Origin: Polyangia bacterium | Lineage (GTDB): Bacteria > Myxococcota_A > Polyangia > Fen-1088 | Assembly (NCBI GenBank): GCA_036268875.1 | Contig: DATATI010000091.1 | Coordinates: 77,513-141,512 of the forward strand | DNA: 64,000 nucleotides | Direction of reading: 5' to 3' | Translations under genes and position numbers: made by a program | Shown here: piece after piece, positions 45,601-54,628 of the stretch | Position numbering within the stretch: position 1 is the stretch's first letter | How the letters are laid out: the number at the start of each line of letters is the position of its first letter | Notes under the pieces: generated by a model | Seen by the model: only the letters and a program-made list of their open reading frames with translations | What the model was told of the DNA's origin: nothing | Database searches by the model: none

Positions 45601-46506
45601 CTATTTCAATCCGGCTGTGCGCATCACCTCGGCCAGCGACGGGATCCCGCCCAGGCCGCCCAGGTGGCGACAGTTCAGCCCGGCGGCGGCGTTGGCGAAG
45701 GGCAAGCTGCGATCCAGGCTCCAGCCGTTCAGCATGCCGTAGGCGAACGCACCCCGGAAAACTTCGCTGGAGCCGGTGGAATCGTACATCTCCACTGGAA
45801 CGGCGGCGGCGCGCACGATGGCGTCACTCTCGAGGCCCATGGCGCCTTCTTCGCCCAGGGTCAGCACGGCCACGCGCGGACCCAGCTTGACGATCTCGCG
45901 CAGGCTGCGTTTGACGTCCGACGAATGGGCCACCTCGGCCGCGAACCGTTCCGAGCCGATCACCGCGTCGCACAGAGCCAAGAGCTCACCCATCCCGGCG
46001 CCCAGGTGCCGGGCGTCCAGTAGCACGGGGATGCCCAGCGCGTTGGCCCGTTCGGCGGCGGCGATCTGCGCCGTCGGCATGCGACCGTCGACCAGCAGCA
46101 GGGCGGCGTCGTCCAGAAGATCTTTCGGCAGCTCGCCCGGATCCAGCGCGATCACGCTGCCGCGGGTGTAGCGGACGATGCGACGGCCGGTGCGCTCGTC
46201 GACCAGCACGAACGACGCGGGGGAGATCTTGCCCGGTTCAATCAAGACCTGCGAGGTGTCGACCCCGAACTCTTTCAGGCCGCGCAGGATGATGGCCCCA
46301 AACTCGTCGTCGGACAGCCGTCCCACGTAGCGGGCCTGGCCGCCGAACGCACACACCGTGGCCAGCGCCGTGCCGACCGAACCGCCCGCTTGCACGCTGA
46401 ACTGGTGCAGCTCGACCTCCGTCTCGGCTGAGCGCGGCGCCACGCCCATCTGGACGACGGTGGCTTCGCCGATTCCGACCACTCGGTCGGACACCCGAGG
46501 TTGCAT
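45601..46506 (-). CDS. PfkB-family kinase with altered catalytic motif
   Basis: This 301-residue ribokinase-fold protein has an N-terminal sugar-binding part: QAGGSVGTALATVCAFGGQARYVG and SDDEFG. The catalytic signature near residue 242 reads DSTGSSEVFRGAFAYG, where active PfkB kinases have DTxGAGDxFxGAF. Thus the anion-hole glycine and Ala are Ser and the catalytic Asp is Glu248. It may be a weak, regulatory or atypical kinase. A candidate -10 (TATGCT, 46523 to 46518) is 11 nt before the ATG. It heads the glycosyltransferase run on this strand. Confidence 0.82.
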   Translation of the reverse strand: MQPRVSDRVVGIGEATVVQMGVAPRSAETEVELHQFSVQAGGSVGTALATVCAFGGQARYVGRLSDDEFGAIILRGLKEFGVDTSQVLIEPGKISPASFVLVDERTGRRIVRYTRGSVIALDPGELPKDLLDDAALLLVDGRMPTAQIAAAERANALGIPVLLDARHLGAGMGELLALCDAVIGSERFAAEVAHSSDVKRSLREIVKLGPRVAVLTLGEEGAMGLESDAIVRAAAVPVEMYDSTGSSEVFRGAFAYGMLNGWSLDRSLPFANAAAGLNCRHLGGLGGIPSLAEVMRTAGLK

Positions 46507-46546
46507 CGGGTCACGTTAGCATAAATGTGTCAGGCGCCTGGGAAAC

Positions 46547-49500
46547 CTACCGGGCCCGTGTCGCCGTCGGAGGCACCGTCGCAGCGACGATTCCGGCCGC
46601 TCCCGCCGATGCCGGCAAAAGCGGCCGTCCCAGTAATCGCTGCGAGCGCACGAACCGCTCCAGCGCGTCCAGCGCCTTCACATAGCTGGCGCTGGCATAG
46701 TACGAACGACCGAGGTAGTAGAGCAGCTCGGGCCGGCGCGCGACGAAGGCGGCGTCGTCGCCGAGCGGCTTCAGCTCTTCGATGGCGTCGGCGTAAAACT
46801 CGGCCTTGTAGTCGAGAAATCCCGACAGCAACGCGAAGTCAGCGCCCAGGCCCCCCGAGCCCGGCGGTAGATCAGGCCATTTTTCCAGAATCTTGTACGC
46901 GGTGGCGTAGCGGCGCGCGCCCACCGCCGCGACGACGTCGCCGTATTCGACGGCGATGTGGTCGCCGAGAGGCTTTTGCGTGGCCGCCAGCTTGGCCGGG
47001 ACGACCGGGGGTTGCAGCGTCTCCCCGGGCCCAAGCGCGATCTCCGGATCGCGATCGAAACGCGTCGACACCAGATCCAGCAACAGCCGCGCTTGCGCTG
47101 CTTCCGGTGACGGGCCGGCCGCCTCGGCCCGCCGGGCCCACAGCTCGGCCTCGCGCGCCTTGCCGTGGCCAAGCAGGCTGCGCGCCAGCAGACCCGCCTG
47201 CACGCCGTGATCGGCGCCGTCCAAACCAGCCGTCACCTCGGTCAGCCGCCCGTATGGCCACAGCGGCCCGTACACCTTCGCCAGGTAGGGATCAAAGCGG
47301 GCATAACCCAGCAAATCGCGGGGCGCGCCGAATTCAATGCGCGCGTTGTCGTCGGTGTTGTCGGGCGCGCCGGCGGTGAACGCCTCCAGCTCTTCGGGAC
47401 CAAGCAGCAGATAGGCCAGCACGTCGTGCGGCGATTCCAGGCCTCCGCGGTGCGCCTCGGCGCGGGTGGTGGGATCGCGGAAGGCGCGCTTGACCACGTC
47501 CAGGTCCAGCTTCAACGGCGCGGTGGTGGCGATGAGGATGGTGTCCGACGACAGATCCTCCGCCGAGAAAACATAGACGAAGGGAAACTCGTCGCGCACC
47601 GTGCGATAGATGGTCTTGATGTTCCAGGGGGCCATCTCGTAAAGCTGCGCCCACTGACAAAAAATTCCGTTTGGCGCCAGGCGCCGTTTGATGTCGCGAA
47701 AATACTCGCGGGTGAACAGATTGGAGACGCCGGTCAGCCAGGGGTTCGACGGTTGACTGACGATGACGTCGAATTTGTCCGTGCGTTGGCCCAAAAAGTT
47801 ACGCCCGTCGCCGATGCGGGCCGTGACTTTTGGGTTTTGCAGCGGCCGGTGATTGTCATTGTCGAAAAAGTGCGAGGCGCGATAGATCGCCGGTTCCAGC
47901 TCGACCACCTCCAGCGATTTGATCGGATATTGGGTGATGGCGCCGGCGGTGACGCCCGACCCGTAACCGACCAGGGCCACTTTCGGGGCGTCGTTGCCGG
48001 GATAAAGCAGCAGCGGCAACAGGCCGACGGTGATTTGCGTGGCCATGTCGCCGTCGTTGGAGGCGTCCACCTTGCCGTTGTTCTTCAGCGAGTAGGCCTT
48101 GCCCCACTGATCAACCGACACCGTGGTCGACACGCCGTCCTCGTAAAAGACCAGCTTGGGCGTCTTCCACTCTTTTTTATCCATGCGCCGGTGGATGTAA
48201 TCGCGGGCGATCGAGACCCGGAAAAATCCCGACGAGAAGCTGACCAGATCCCAGCGCGGCAACAGCAGGCCCACCACCGCCAGCGCCACCGCCGTCACCG
48301 CGCCGGCCACCCGCCGCCGCCACGCCAGTCCCGGCGCCACCGCCGACAGGCCCGCCGCCAGCAGCAAGCTGCCGGCGGTCGCCACGTAGATCCCGCGCTG
48401 CAACCCCAGCACCGGCAACGTCACGAAGCCGGCCAGGAACGATCCGACGATCGCCCCGATGGTGTTCACCGCGTAGGCCGATCCGATGTCTCGCCCGACG
48501 TGTTCAAGATCGCCGGTGGCGATGCGCATGGTCAGAGGGAAGACCCCGCCCATCAAGACGGTCGCCGGCAGCACGGTGATGCAGGCCATGACGAACTGAC
48601 AGATCAAGATGGTGTCGACGCCGAAGCTGGTCGATTCCAGCAGCCAGGCGAAGACGTATGGAATGTGATCGGTGACCAGGTACGACAGTCCCACTGCCAC
48701 CGCGATCGACAGGTGCAGCGCCGCCAGCGCCGCCACCGGATTGGGCAGGCGCTGCGACAGCCGCCCGAAGATCGCCGCCCCCGCGCCGAGACCGATCAGG
48801 AACGCCAGCAGGATCAGCGTGAAGGAAAAGATCGACGACCCGATCAGCACCGCCAGCGTGCGCGTCCACAGCACCTGCAGCGTCATCGCCGTGGCCCCCG
48901 AAACGCAGAAGGCGAACAGCGCCATCCGCCGCGCCGCCCGCGGCAGATTCAGGATCGGCGGCAGTGAATCGGCCGGCGCGTCGCCGGTGCTGACGGCCCG
49001 TTCCAATAGCTCGTCCATGGTCGTCCGGCCGGCCGGATTGGGGATGAATCGCCGGGCCAGCAAGATGGCCGCCGCCAGGGTCAGGTTGAACGACGCCGCG
49101 GTGACGTTGGTCCAGCGCAGGCCGATGCTGGGCAGGAAGGCGAACCCGGCCAGAAATGACCCGGCCACGGCGCCGAACAGATTCACCGCGTATAGCGTGC
49201 CGATGCGAAATCCCACCCGCCGCAGCTCCCACGGGTGCTGGACGAAATGCCGCGACAGCAGCGGCAGCGTCGCGCCCATCAATGTGGTCGGCACCAGCAA
49301 CAATCCCGCCGACGCCACGAAGCGCAGCGTCGACAGCAGCGCATAACGATCGCCGAAGGCCGCCCACAGCCAGCGGTTCAATCCTGGGTAGAAGCTGATC
49401 ACCCACGGCACCAGCAGCGCGTAAAGCCCGACCGCCGCTTCGGCCAGGGCATACGACCGCAGCGGGTTTTTCAGGCGATCGGCGAACTTGCCGGCCAGGT

Positions 49501-49660
49501 AGGAACCCAGGCCCAGGCCGCCCATGAACGCCGTCAGCACCGTCGACACGGCCAGCGTGGTCGACCCGAAGACCAGCGTCAGCATGCGGGTCCACAGCAT
49601 TTCAAGCACCAGGCCCGACGCCCCCGATAGGAAAAAACAGGCCAGGATCACCGCGCGCAT
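46547..49660 (-). CDS. Polytopic membrane protein fused to spermidine-synthase-like domain
   Basis: This 1037-residue protein has two repeated sets of membrane helices (residues 1-200 and 245-460). Both contain the signature WTRxLxxLxGSxxxxxxxxLxxFxxGLxxGS. A spermidine-synthase-like Rossmann domain follows (about 470-740), with VALVGYGSGVTAGAI, LEVVELEPAIYRAS and SQPSNPWLTGVSNLFTREYF. A TPR-like helical tail follows (760-1030). The family is widespread in Deltaproteobacteria and is usually annotated as fused MFS/spermidine synthase. Polyamine synthesis is unproven and the substrate unknown. It is divergent from the ECF sigma gene by 71 bp. Confidence 0.86.
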   Translation of the reverse strand: MRAVILACFFLSGASGLVLEMLWTRMLTLVFGSTTLAVSTVLTAFMGGLGLGSYLAGKFADRLKNPLRSYALAEAAVGLYALLVPWVISFYPGLNRWLWAAFGDRYALLSTLRFVASAGLLLVPTTLMGATLPLLSRHFVQHPWELRRVGFRIGTLYAVNLFGAVAGSFLAGFAFLPSIGLRWTNVTAASFNLTLAAAILLARRFIPNPAGRTTMDELLERAVSTGDAPADSLPPILNLPRAARRMALFAFCVSGATAMTLQVLWTRTLAVLIGSSIFSFTLILLAFLIGLGAGAAIFGRLSQRLPNPVAALAALHLSIAVAVGLSYLVTDHIPYVFAWLLESTSFGVDTILICQFVMACITVLPATVLMGGVFPLTMRIATGDLEHVGRDIGSAYAVNTIGAIVGSFLAGFVTLPVLGLQRGIYVATAGSLLLAAGLSAVAPGLAWRRRVAGAVTAVALAVVGLLLPRWDLVSFSSGFFRVSIARDYIHRRMDKKEWKTPKLVFYEDGVSTTVSVDQWGKAYSLKNNGKVDASNDGDMATQITVGLLPLLLYPGNDAPKVALVGYGSGVTAGAITQYPIKSLEVVELEPAIYRASHFFDNDNHRPLQNPKVTARIGDGRNFLGQRTDKFDVIVSQPSNPWLTGVSNLFTREYFRDIKRRLAPNGIFCQWAQLYEMAPWNIKTIYRTVRDEFPFVYVFSAEDLSSDTILIATTAPLKLDLDVVKRAFRDPTTRAEAHRGGLESPHDVLAYLLLGPEELEAFTAGAPDNTDDNARIEFGAPRDLLGYARFDPYLAKVYGPLWPYGRLTEVTAGLDGADHGVQAGLLARSLLGHGKAREAELWARRAEAAGPSPEAAQARLLLDLVSTRFDRDPEIALGPGETLQPPVVPAKLAATQKPLGDHIAVEYGDVVAAVGARRYATAYKILEKWPDLPPGSGGLGADFALLSGFLDYKAEFYADAIEELKPLGDDAAFVARRPELLYYLGRSYYASASYVKALDALERFVRSQRLLGRPLLPASAGAAGIVAATVPPTATRAR

Positions 49661-49731
49661 TGAGGGCGGCCACTTTAACAGGCGCCGGTGATCTCCGGTT
49701 AGCGCTGCTAGGATGCAACTCAGAAACCGCC

Positions 49732-50367
49732 ATGCCGGTCAAAGACCCGAGACCAATGCTCGCCGTGTCGATCATCGAGCGCCCTTTGGGCATGGGGGCA
49801 GCAACACCCGCCGACGAGGCGGCGCTGCTGGACAGCGTGCGGCGCGGCGCGCCGGGCAGCCGCGAGGCGCTTTACCATCGTTACAAGCGCCGGGTGTTCG
49901 CCCTGGCGGTGCGCATCGTCGGGCCGATGGACGCCGAGGAGGTCACGCAGGAGGCGTTCATTCGCATCTTTCGCGGGCTGACCAAATTTCGCGGCGATTC
50001 GGCGCTGGGGACCTGGATCTATCGACTGGCGGTGAACGCAGCGCTATCGCACCGCTCGCGCCGCCGCCCCGACACGCCCGAGGCCAGCCACGAAAGCGAG
50101 GCCGAGACCCTGCACGCCCAGCCGGCGCTGCACGGCCAGGACAGCGTGCTGCGCGCGCGCCTGCAAAAAGCGTTGGAGCGGCTGCCGGTCGGTTACCGCA
50201 CGGTGATCGTCTTGCACGACGTCGAAGGCCTGGAACACGAAGAGGTGGCGTCGATCCTGGGCTGCCACGTCGGCACGTCGAAGTCGCAGCTGCACAAGGC
50301 GCGGGCCCGGCTGCGCGAGTTCCTGTCCCAAGACGGAATCACCGCCGCGGCCCTGGAGAACGACTGA
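49732..50367 (+). CDS. ECF-type RNA polymerase sigma factor
   Basis: This 211-residue sigma-70-family factor has region 2, EALYHRYKRRVFALAVRIVG and AEEVTQEAFIRIFRGLTKFRG then LGTWIYRLAVNAA. Region 4 is RLPVGYRTVIVLHDVEGLEHEEVASILGC with the HTH recognition helix GTSKSQLHKARARLREFL. It overlaps the anti-sigma start by one base (TGATG), so the pair is co-regulated and probably autoregulated. ATG 49756 is a shorter alternative start. Confidence 0.92.
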   Translation: MPVKDPRPMLAVSIIERPLGMGAATPADEAALLDSVRRGAPGSREALYHRYKRRVFALAVRIVGPMDAEEVTQEAFIRIFRGLTKFRGDSALGTWIYRLAVNAALSHRSRRRPDTPEASHESEAETLHAQPALHGQDSVLRARLQKALERLPVGYRTVIVLHDVEGLEHEEVASILGCHVGTSKSQLHKARARLREFLSQDGITAAALEND

Positions 50368-51083
50368 TGGCCCACGAGACAGACGCGGCAACGCCGCCGC
50401 CTGGACAAGGGCACGTCGTCGATCAGCTGTCGCCGTATCTCGACGGCGAGCTGGGTGACGGCGCGGCAGCGCGGGTGCGCGCCCACCTGGAGGCGTGCGC
50501 GGCGTGCGCGCAAGTGGCCGACGAATTTCAGGTCATGGTGCGCGTGGCCCGTTCGCTGGATCGGCCCGAGCCGCCGCCCACGTTGTGGCCGGCCATCGAA
50601 GGCGCGCTGGCCCGACGCGAGCGTGGGCCGTTCGGCTGGCGGGTGTTCGCCGGCGGTCTGCTGGCTGGCGCGGCCGTCGCGCTGGCGGTGGTGTGGGTGG
50701 GGACTGGGCACCTGGCCAGACGGGTGCCGCCGACGGTGGCGCGCGGCGAGGCCAGCGCGCCGCCCGCCGCCACCGATCCTTTGCTGGCCGAGGCGGAGGG
50801 CGAATTCGAGCGCGCCGCCGCCGCCTACGAACGTTCGATCGACAAGCTGCGCGCGCTGTTGGTGCGCGAGCAGTCATTGTGGAGTGTGGACGAACGGGTG
50901 CGCTATTCCGATCGTCTGGCCCGCCTGGACGAGGCGATCACCCGCTCGCGCGAGACGGCGCGCCAGCGACCGGGTGATGTCGCCGGCAATGAACTTTTGT
51001 TCGCCGCCTATCAGAAGAAGATCGAGTTTCTGGCCGCCGCGGTTCATCGCGGCGCGCCCGGTCCGGGCGGAGACGGGCCGTGA
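50367..51083 (+). CDS. Membrane anti-sigma factor with zinc-finger (ZAS-like) domain
   Basis: This 238-residue protein has an N-terminal zinc-binding anti-sigma motif VRAHLEACAACAQV (His-x3-Cys-x2-Cys). One membrane helix, VFAGGLLAGAAVALAVVWVG, lies near residue 92. The periplasmic part is helical (about 130-225), possibly a coiled-coil sensor. It should hold the upstream ECF factor inactive until an envelope signal arrives. It is coupled to the DUF4097 gene by a 4-bp GTGA overlap. Confidence 0.88.
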   Translation: MAHETDAATPPPGQGHVVDQLSPYLDGELGDGAAARVRAHLEACAACAQVADEFQVMVRVARSLDRPEPPPTLWPAIEGALARRERGPFGWRVFAGGLLAGAAVALAVVWVGTGHLARRVPPTVARGEASAPPAATDPLLAEAEGEFERAAAAYERSIDKLRALLVREQSLWSVDERVRYSDRLARLDEAITRSRETARQRPGDVAGNELLFAAYQKKIEFLAAAVHRGAPGPGGDGP

Positions 51084-52132
51084 TCGGCGGTTGGTTTTTG
51101 CGGCCGTCGGTGGCGTCGCGGACCGTGCTGGCGGCGACGGCGGCGCTGGCGCTGGTGATCGCCAGTGGGCGCGCTCGGGCCGCCGACAGTGGGGCTGCCG
51201 TCGCGCCCGCGTCCGCGGCCAACACCGAGCGCCGCGAGATCATCGTGCCCATGCCCGGCGGCGAGCTGGTGCGCATCGACAACGCCCTCGGCCGGGTGTC
51301 GGTGTCGGGCTGGGATCACCCGGGCCAGATCCACATCGTCGCCGACAAGCGCGCCGCCAACGCCGAAGCCCTCGGCCGCCTGCGCGTCCACTACACCGCC
51401 TGGCAGAACGGCGAGATCCACGTCGACACGCGCGTCGAATTGCCGGGCGGCGAACGGTCGCTGCCTTTGTCCGGCAGCGGCGTCGATCTGGTGATCGAGG
51501 TGCCGCCAGAGGTCGCCGTCGAGGCCAAGACCTTCGGCGGCGATCTGTCCGCCAGCGGCCTGCGCGCCGGCGCCCGCCTGGAAACCACCGGCGGTCGCAT
51601 CGGCGTGTCGGACGTGCGGGGCGGGGTGGTCACGCGGCAATTGCAGGGCGGCCAGACGGTGACGTCCGTCGACGGCGACGTCGATCTCGACGGAGTGGAA
51701 GGGGACATGGACCTGCGCAGCGTGGGCGGCGGCCGCCTGGACGCGCGCCTGGTCGACGGCCGCATCCGCGCCGAGGACATCCGCTCGGCCCTGGTGCGCT
51801 TGACCGCCACCACCGGCGACGTCGTCTTCATCGGGCTGTTTCGCCCCGCCGCGCACTATGACCTGCGCAGCTATGCCGGCGACGTCCGCCTGCTGACCGA
51901 CGCCGGCACCGGCCCGTTCGAGCTGCGCTCGCGATCCGCCGCGCCCGTCGAGGCCGGTCTGCCCATGCGCACGTTGTGGCGGCAAGGCGATCGGGCACGG
52001 GCGGTGTTCGTCGCCAGCCGGCGCGCCCCGGCTGCAGTCCGGGCCAGTGCCTTGGTCGAGGTCAGCTCGGTTCTGGGGCGGGTGGTCATCCAGCCGCGCA
52101 CCACCGACAGCAACAGCCGCGAAGCGCCCTGA
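51080..52132 (+). CDS. Exported DUF4097-family beta-helix protein
   Basis: This 350-residue protein has a signal peptide (residues 1-34, ending GRARAAD). It is followed by repetitive short strands such as LVRIDNALGRVSVSGWD, AVEAKTFGGDLSASGL, VTSVDGDVDLDGVEG and RLTATTGDVVFIG. This repeating G-D-(V/L) pattern is the DUF4097 putative adhesin beta-helix. Such proteins often sit with sigma/anti-sigma pairs, and here the coupling is direct. Possible roles are a surface sensor or an output of the envelope stress response. The GTG start overlaps the anti-sigma stop. Confidence 0.82.
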   Translation: MIGGWFLRPSVASRTVLAATAALALVIASGRARAADSGAAVAPASAANTERREIIVPMPGGELVRIDNALGRVSVSGWDHPGQIHIVADKRAANAEALGRLRVHYTAWQNGEIHVDTRVELPGGERSLPLSGSGVDLVIEVPPEVAVEAKTFGGDLSASGLRAGARLETTGGRIGVSDVRGGVVTRQLQGGQTVTSVDGDVDLDGVEGDMDLRSVGGGRLDARLVDGRIRAEDIRSALVRLTATTGDVVFIGLFRPAAHYDLRSYAGDVRLLTDAGTGPFELRSRSAAPVEAGLPMRTLWRQGDRARAVFVASRRAPAAVRASALVEVSSVLGRVVIQPRTTDSNSREAP

Positions 52133-52228
52133 CCGGTCATCGGCTGAACCGGGCCAAATGGAAACCCGGCCGGCCCAGCGATTGCCCGGCCGCCGCGCCG
52201 CAGAAGTGTTACTCTACAATGCGAATCG

Positions 52229-52960
52229 ATGCGTTTTGGGATCTTCTCCGACACCCACGCCAACATTGAGGCGCTGGCCGCGGTCATCAAGGCCCTGGAG
52301 TCGGAGCACGTCGATCGCTTGATCTGCCTGGGCGACACCGTCGGTTACGGCGCCAGTCCCAACGAGTGTTGCTCGCTTATCCGGCAGAAGGCGGCGCACA
52401 CCATCCTGGGCAACCACGACGCTGCGGTGGCCGGGCGCATGGACTACTCGTACTACTATCACGCCGCTCGCCATGCCCTGGACATGCACGCCCGCATCCT
52501 TGATCCGGCGAATATGTTGTGGCTGAAGAACCTGCCTTACGAAGTGCGCGAGGGTGACGTCCACTTCTGTCACGGCTCGCCCCTGAACATCGAAGAGTTC
52601 GATTACATCTTCGCCCGCGACCAGGCCGCGCAGTGCATGGCCATCTGGGAAAAACTGGCCCAGATCACCCTGATCGGGCACTCGCATCTATGCAAGGCGT
52701 TCGCTCTTTCGCCGGAGGGCGTGCACGAAGTGGTGTCGGAGACGTTCGAGCTGCGTCCGTCGTGGAAGTACATCGTCAGCGTCGGTTCGGTCGGGCAGCC
52801 GCGCGACTACGATCCGCGCGCCAGCTACACCGTCTATGACAGCGAGAGCCACCTGTTTTCCTACAAGCGCACCGACTACGACATCAAGGCGTCGGCGGAC
52901 AAGATCTTCAATTCCGATCTGGAACCGAACTTCGGCCACCGCCTGTTCATCGGCGTGTAG
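52229..52960 (+). CDS. Metallophosphoesterase
   Basis: This 243-residue calcineurin-like phosphoesterase has all five metal-binding motifs: GIFSDTHANIEAL (Asp and His), CLGDTVGYG, LGNHDAAV, HFCHGSP and IGHSHLCKA. The set SDTHAN, GYGASPNEC and SVGSVGQPRD matches the YfcE/MJ0936-like group, whose cellular substrates are uncertain. A -10-like TACAAT (52215-52220) is 8 nt from the ATG, with no good -35. Confidence 0.92.
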   Translation: MRFGIFSDTHANIEALAAVIKALESEHVDRLICLGDTVGYGASPNECCSLIRQKAAHTILGNHDAAVAGRMDYSYYYHAARHALDMHARILDPANMLWLKNLPYEVREGDVHFCHGSPLNIEEFDYIFARDQAAQCMAIWEKLAQITLIGHSHLCKAFALSPEGVHEVVSETFELRPSWKYIVSVGSVGQPRDYDPRASYTVYDSESHLFSYKRTDYDIKASADKIFNSDLEPNFGHRLFIGV

Positions 52961-52963
52961 GCG

Positions 52964-54628
52964 GTGCAAGGCGAGCGGCCCGTGCGGAAGGCGCTGCTGC
53001 CGAAGGTGGGGCCGCTTGCGCGGTTGGCGTTCTTGCTCGCCGTCGCCTCGGTGATCGGCGCGGGGCGCGCGCCAGCAGCGCCTGCCCCGCCGGCGCGGCG
53101 AATGAGCAGCAGCTGCGTGCAAGACGATCCCGTGCCCACGCCGAAAAACTACGTTGGCTGGGATCGCTCGTCGTTGGTGGCGTGGGAGGCCATCGAACAG
53201 TATGGCGGCGTGGTGCCCGACATCGAAGAGGATCGCGGCCACGCACCGCCGGCCTGGTGGCGCTATCCCAGCGCGATGCGCTCGGCCGAGTTGCTGGCCC
53301 TGGAGGCCGCCGACGGCAACGGTCTTTACAGTGCGGTCGCGCCGGGCGATCTCAAGCAAGCGGACATCCTGGTGCGCGCCGGCGGGGCGGGAGCCGGCAC
53401 CTGCGGCAAGATGGCGCTGGTGGTGGGGCAGATCGGCGGACGCTGGATGACGCTGGAAGCGGAGGGCGACAGCAGCAACACGCGTTCAGCCAACCCGGTC
53501 TTCTTCGACGGAGACGCTCTGCGCGCCGACGTGGGGGCGTACCGCATCCGGGTCAAAAAGGACGCCACGCTTGGCCACGTGCGGGAGCTCGGCCGCGATC
53601 TGGACCACCTGGAACGCACCGTCGCCGAGCGCCCGCCACTGCTGGCCAAGAACGGCCGCGCTGTCGTCGACGAGAAGGTGCACGATCTCCTGGACGAGGC
53701 GTGGTCCCTGACCGCCGAGGCGTCATTCGACCTTGATCGGCGCGCGCTGGCCGGGCGGGCCCTGGCCCTGGGAACCGCGCTGGACTGGCCGGGGGCTGGG
53801 GTGGCCGCAGGTGCGCTGCTGGACGATGTGTTGCGCCGTGATCCGCTGCGCGGCTCGGCGGTGGTGGCGCGGGCGATGGTGCATTTGCTGGGACGCGATC
53901 CGGACAAGGCGGCGTTGCTGGCGCAGGCGGCGCTGGCCTTGCCGTCGGTGCCGGCGCGGGCCTCGTACGTTCTCGGGCGGGCGCTGCTGGCCGGCGGGCG
54001 CATCCAACCGGGGCTGGCGGCTTTACGGACCTTCGCCGAACGCGACCCGAGCGATCCGCGCGCCCAGCGCCTGCTGGCCAGCGGCGGCGTCGAGCCAAAG
54101 CTCGGACCCGCCGACCCGGCGGATCCAGCCCTGACCTTCACCGCCACCGCCGACCACGCCGGCGTCGACAGCGCGCCTTTCGATTTTCACGCGCAGTGGC
54201 CGCTGTCGTGGCGGGTGGTCACCGCGTCGTCCGACCCGGGCGCGGGCGCGGTGATCACCTTGAACACCGCGCGCGTGGTGTTGGACGACGGCGAGGCGGT
54301 GCGCGCCAGCGCGGTGTTGCTGACCCAGCGCCCCGACTCGCCGGCCGACCGCGCCGCCATGACCAAGAAGGCCGGGCGCAACATTTTCCCTGACGCCAAA
54401 TGGAAGCCGCTGTCGCCGCTTTTTCCCGGCAGCCAGCGCGAGCAGTTTCGCGACAAGACGCCCGCCGGTCCGCGCCAGGGCGAGGTCACGACGTTCTCCC
54501 ATGGCGACCTGGTTTACTTCGTGGTCCTGAACGCGCCCGCGCCGGCGTACCCGAAGCTGAAGGAGGCCTACGCCGCTCTGGTGAAGGCCCTCAAGGTCGG
54601 CCCCGCCGACGGCAAGCCGGTCGACTGA
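52964..54628 (+). CDS. Secreted protein of unknown function with CHAP-like and helical parts
   Basis: This protein of up to 554 residues starts with a signal peptide (about residues 10-40, ending APAAPAPP). Residues 60-200 contain SAMRSAELLALEAA and GLYSAVAPGDLKQADILVRAG then CGKMALVVGQIGG, similar in pattern to an NlpC/CHAP-like fold, though without a clear catalytic pair. Residues 240-380 are helical repeat-like. The C-terminal part (400-550) is beta-rich and unplaced. GTG 52964 is used; GTG 52982 has a better AAGGCGAG ribosome-binding site. Function is not assignable. Confidence 0.6.
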   Translation: MQGERPVRKALLPKVGPLARLAFLLAVASVIGAGRAPAAPAPPARRMSSSCVQDDPVPTPKNYVGWDRSSLVAWEAIEQYGGVVPDIEEDRGHAPPAWWRYPSAMRSAELLALEAADGNGLYSAVAPGDLKQADILVRAGGAGAGTCGKMALVVGQIGGRWMTLEAEGDSSNTRSANPVFFDGDALRADVGAYRIRVKKDATLGHVRELGRDLDHLERTVAERPPLLAKNGRAVVDEKVHDLLDEAWSLTAEASFDLDRRALAGRALALGTALDWPGAGVAAGALLDDVLRRDPLRGSAVVARAMVHLLGRDPDKAALLAQAALALPSVPARASYVLGRALLAGGRIQPGLAALRTFAERDPSDPRAQRLLASGGVEPKLGPADPADPALTFTATADHAGVDSAPFDFHAQWPLSWRVVTASSDPGAGAVITLNTARVVLDDGEAVRASAVLLTQRPDSPADRAAMTKKAGRNIFPDAKWKPLSPLFPGSQREQFRDKTPAGPRQGEVTTFSHGDLVYFVVLNAPAPAYPKLKEAYAALVKALKVGPADGKPVD

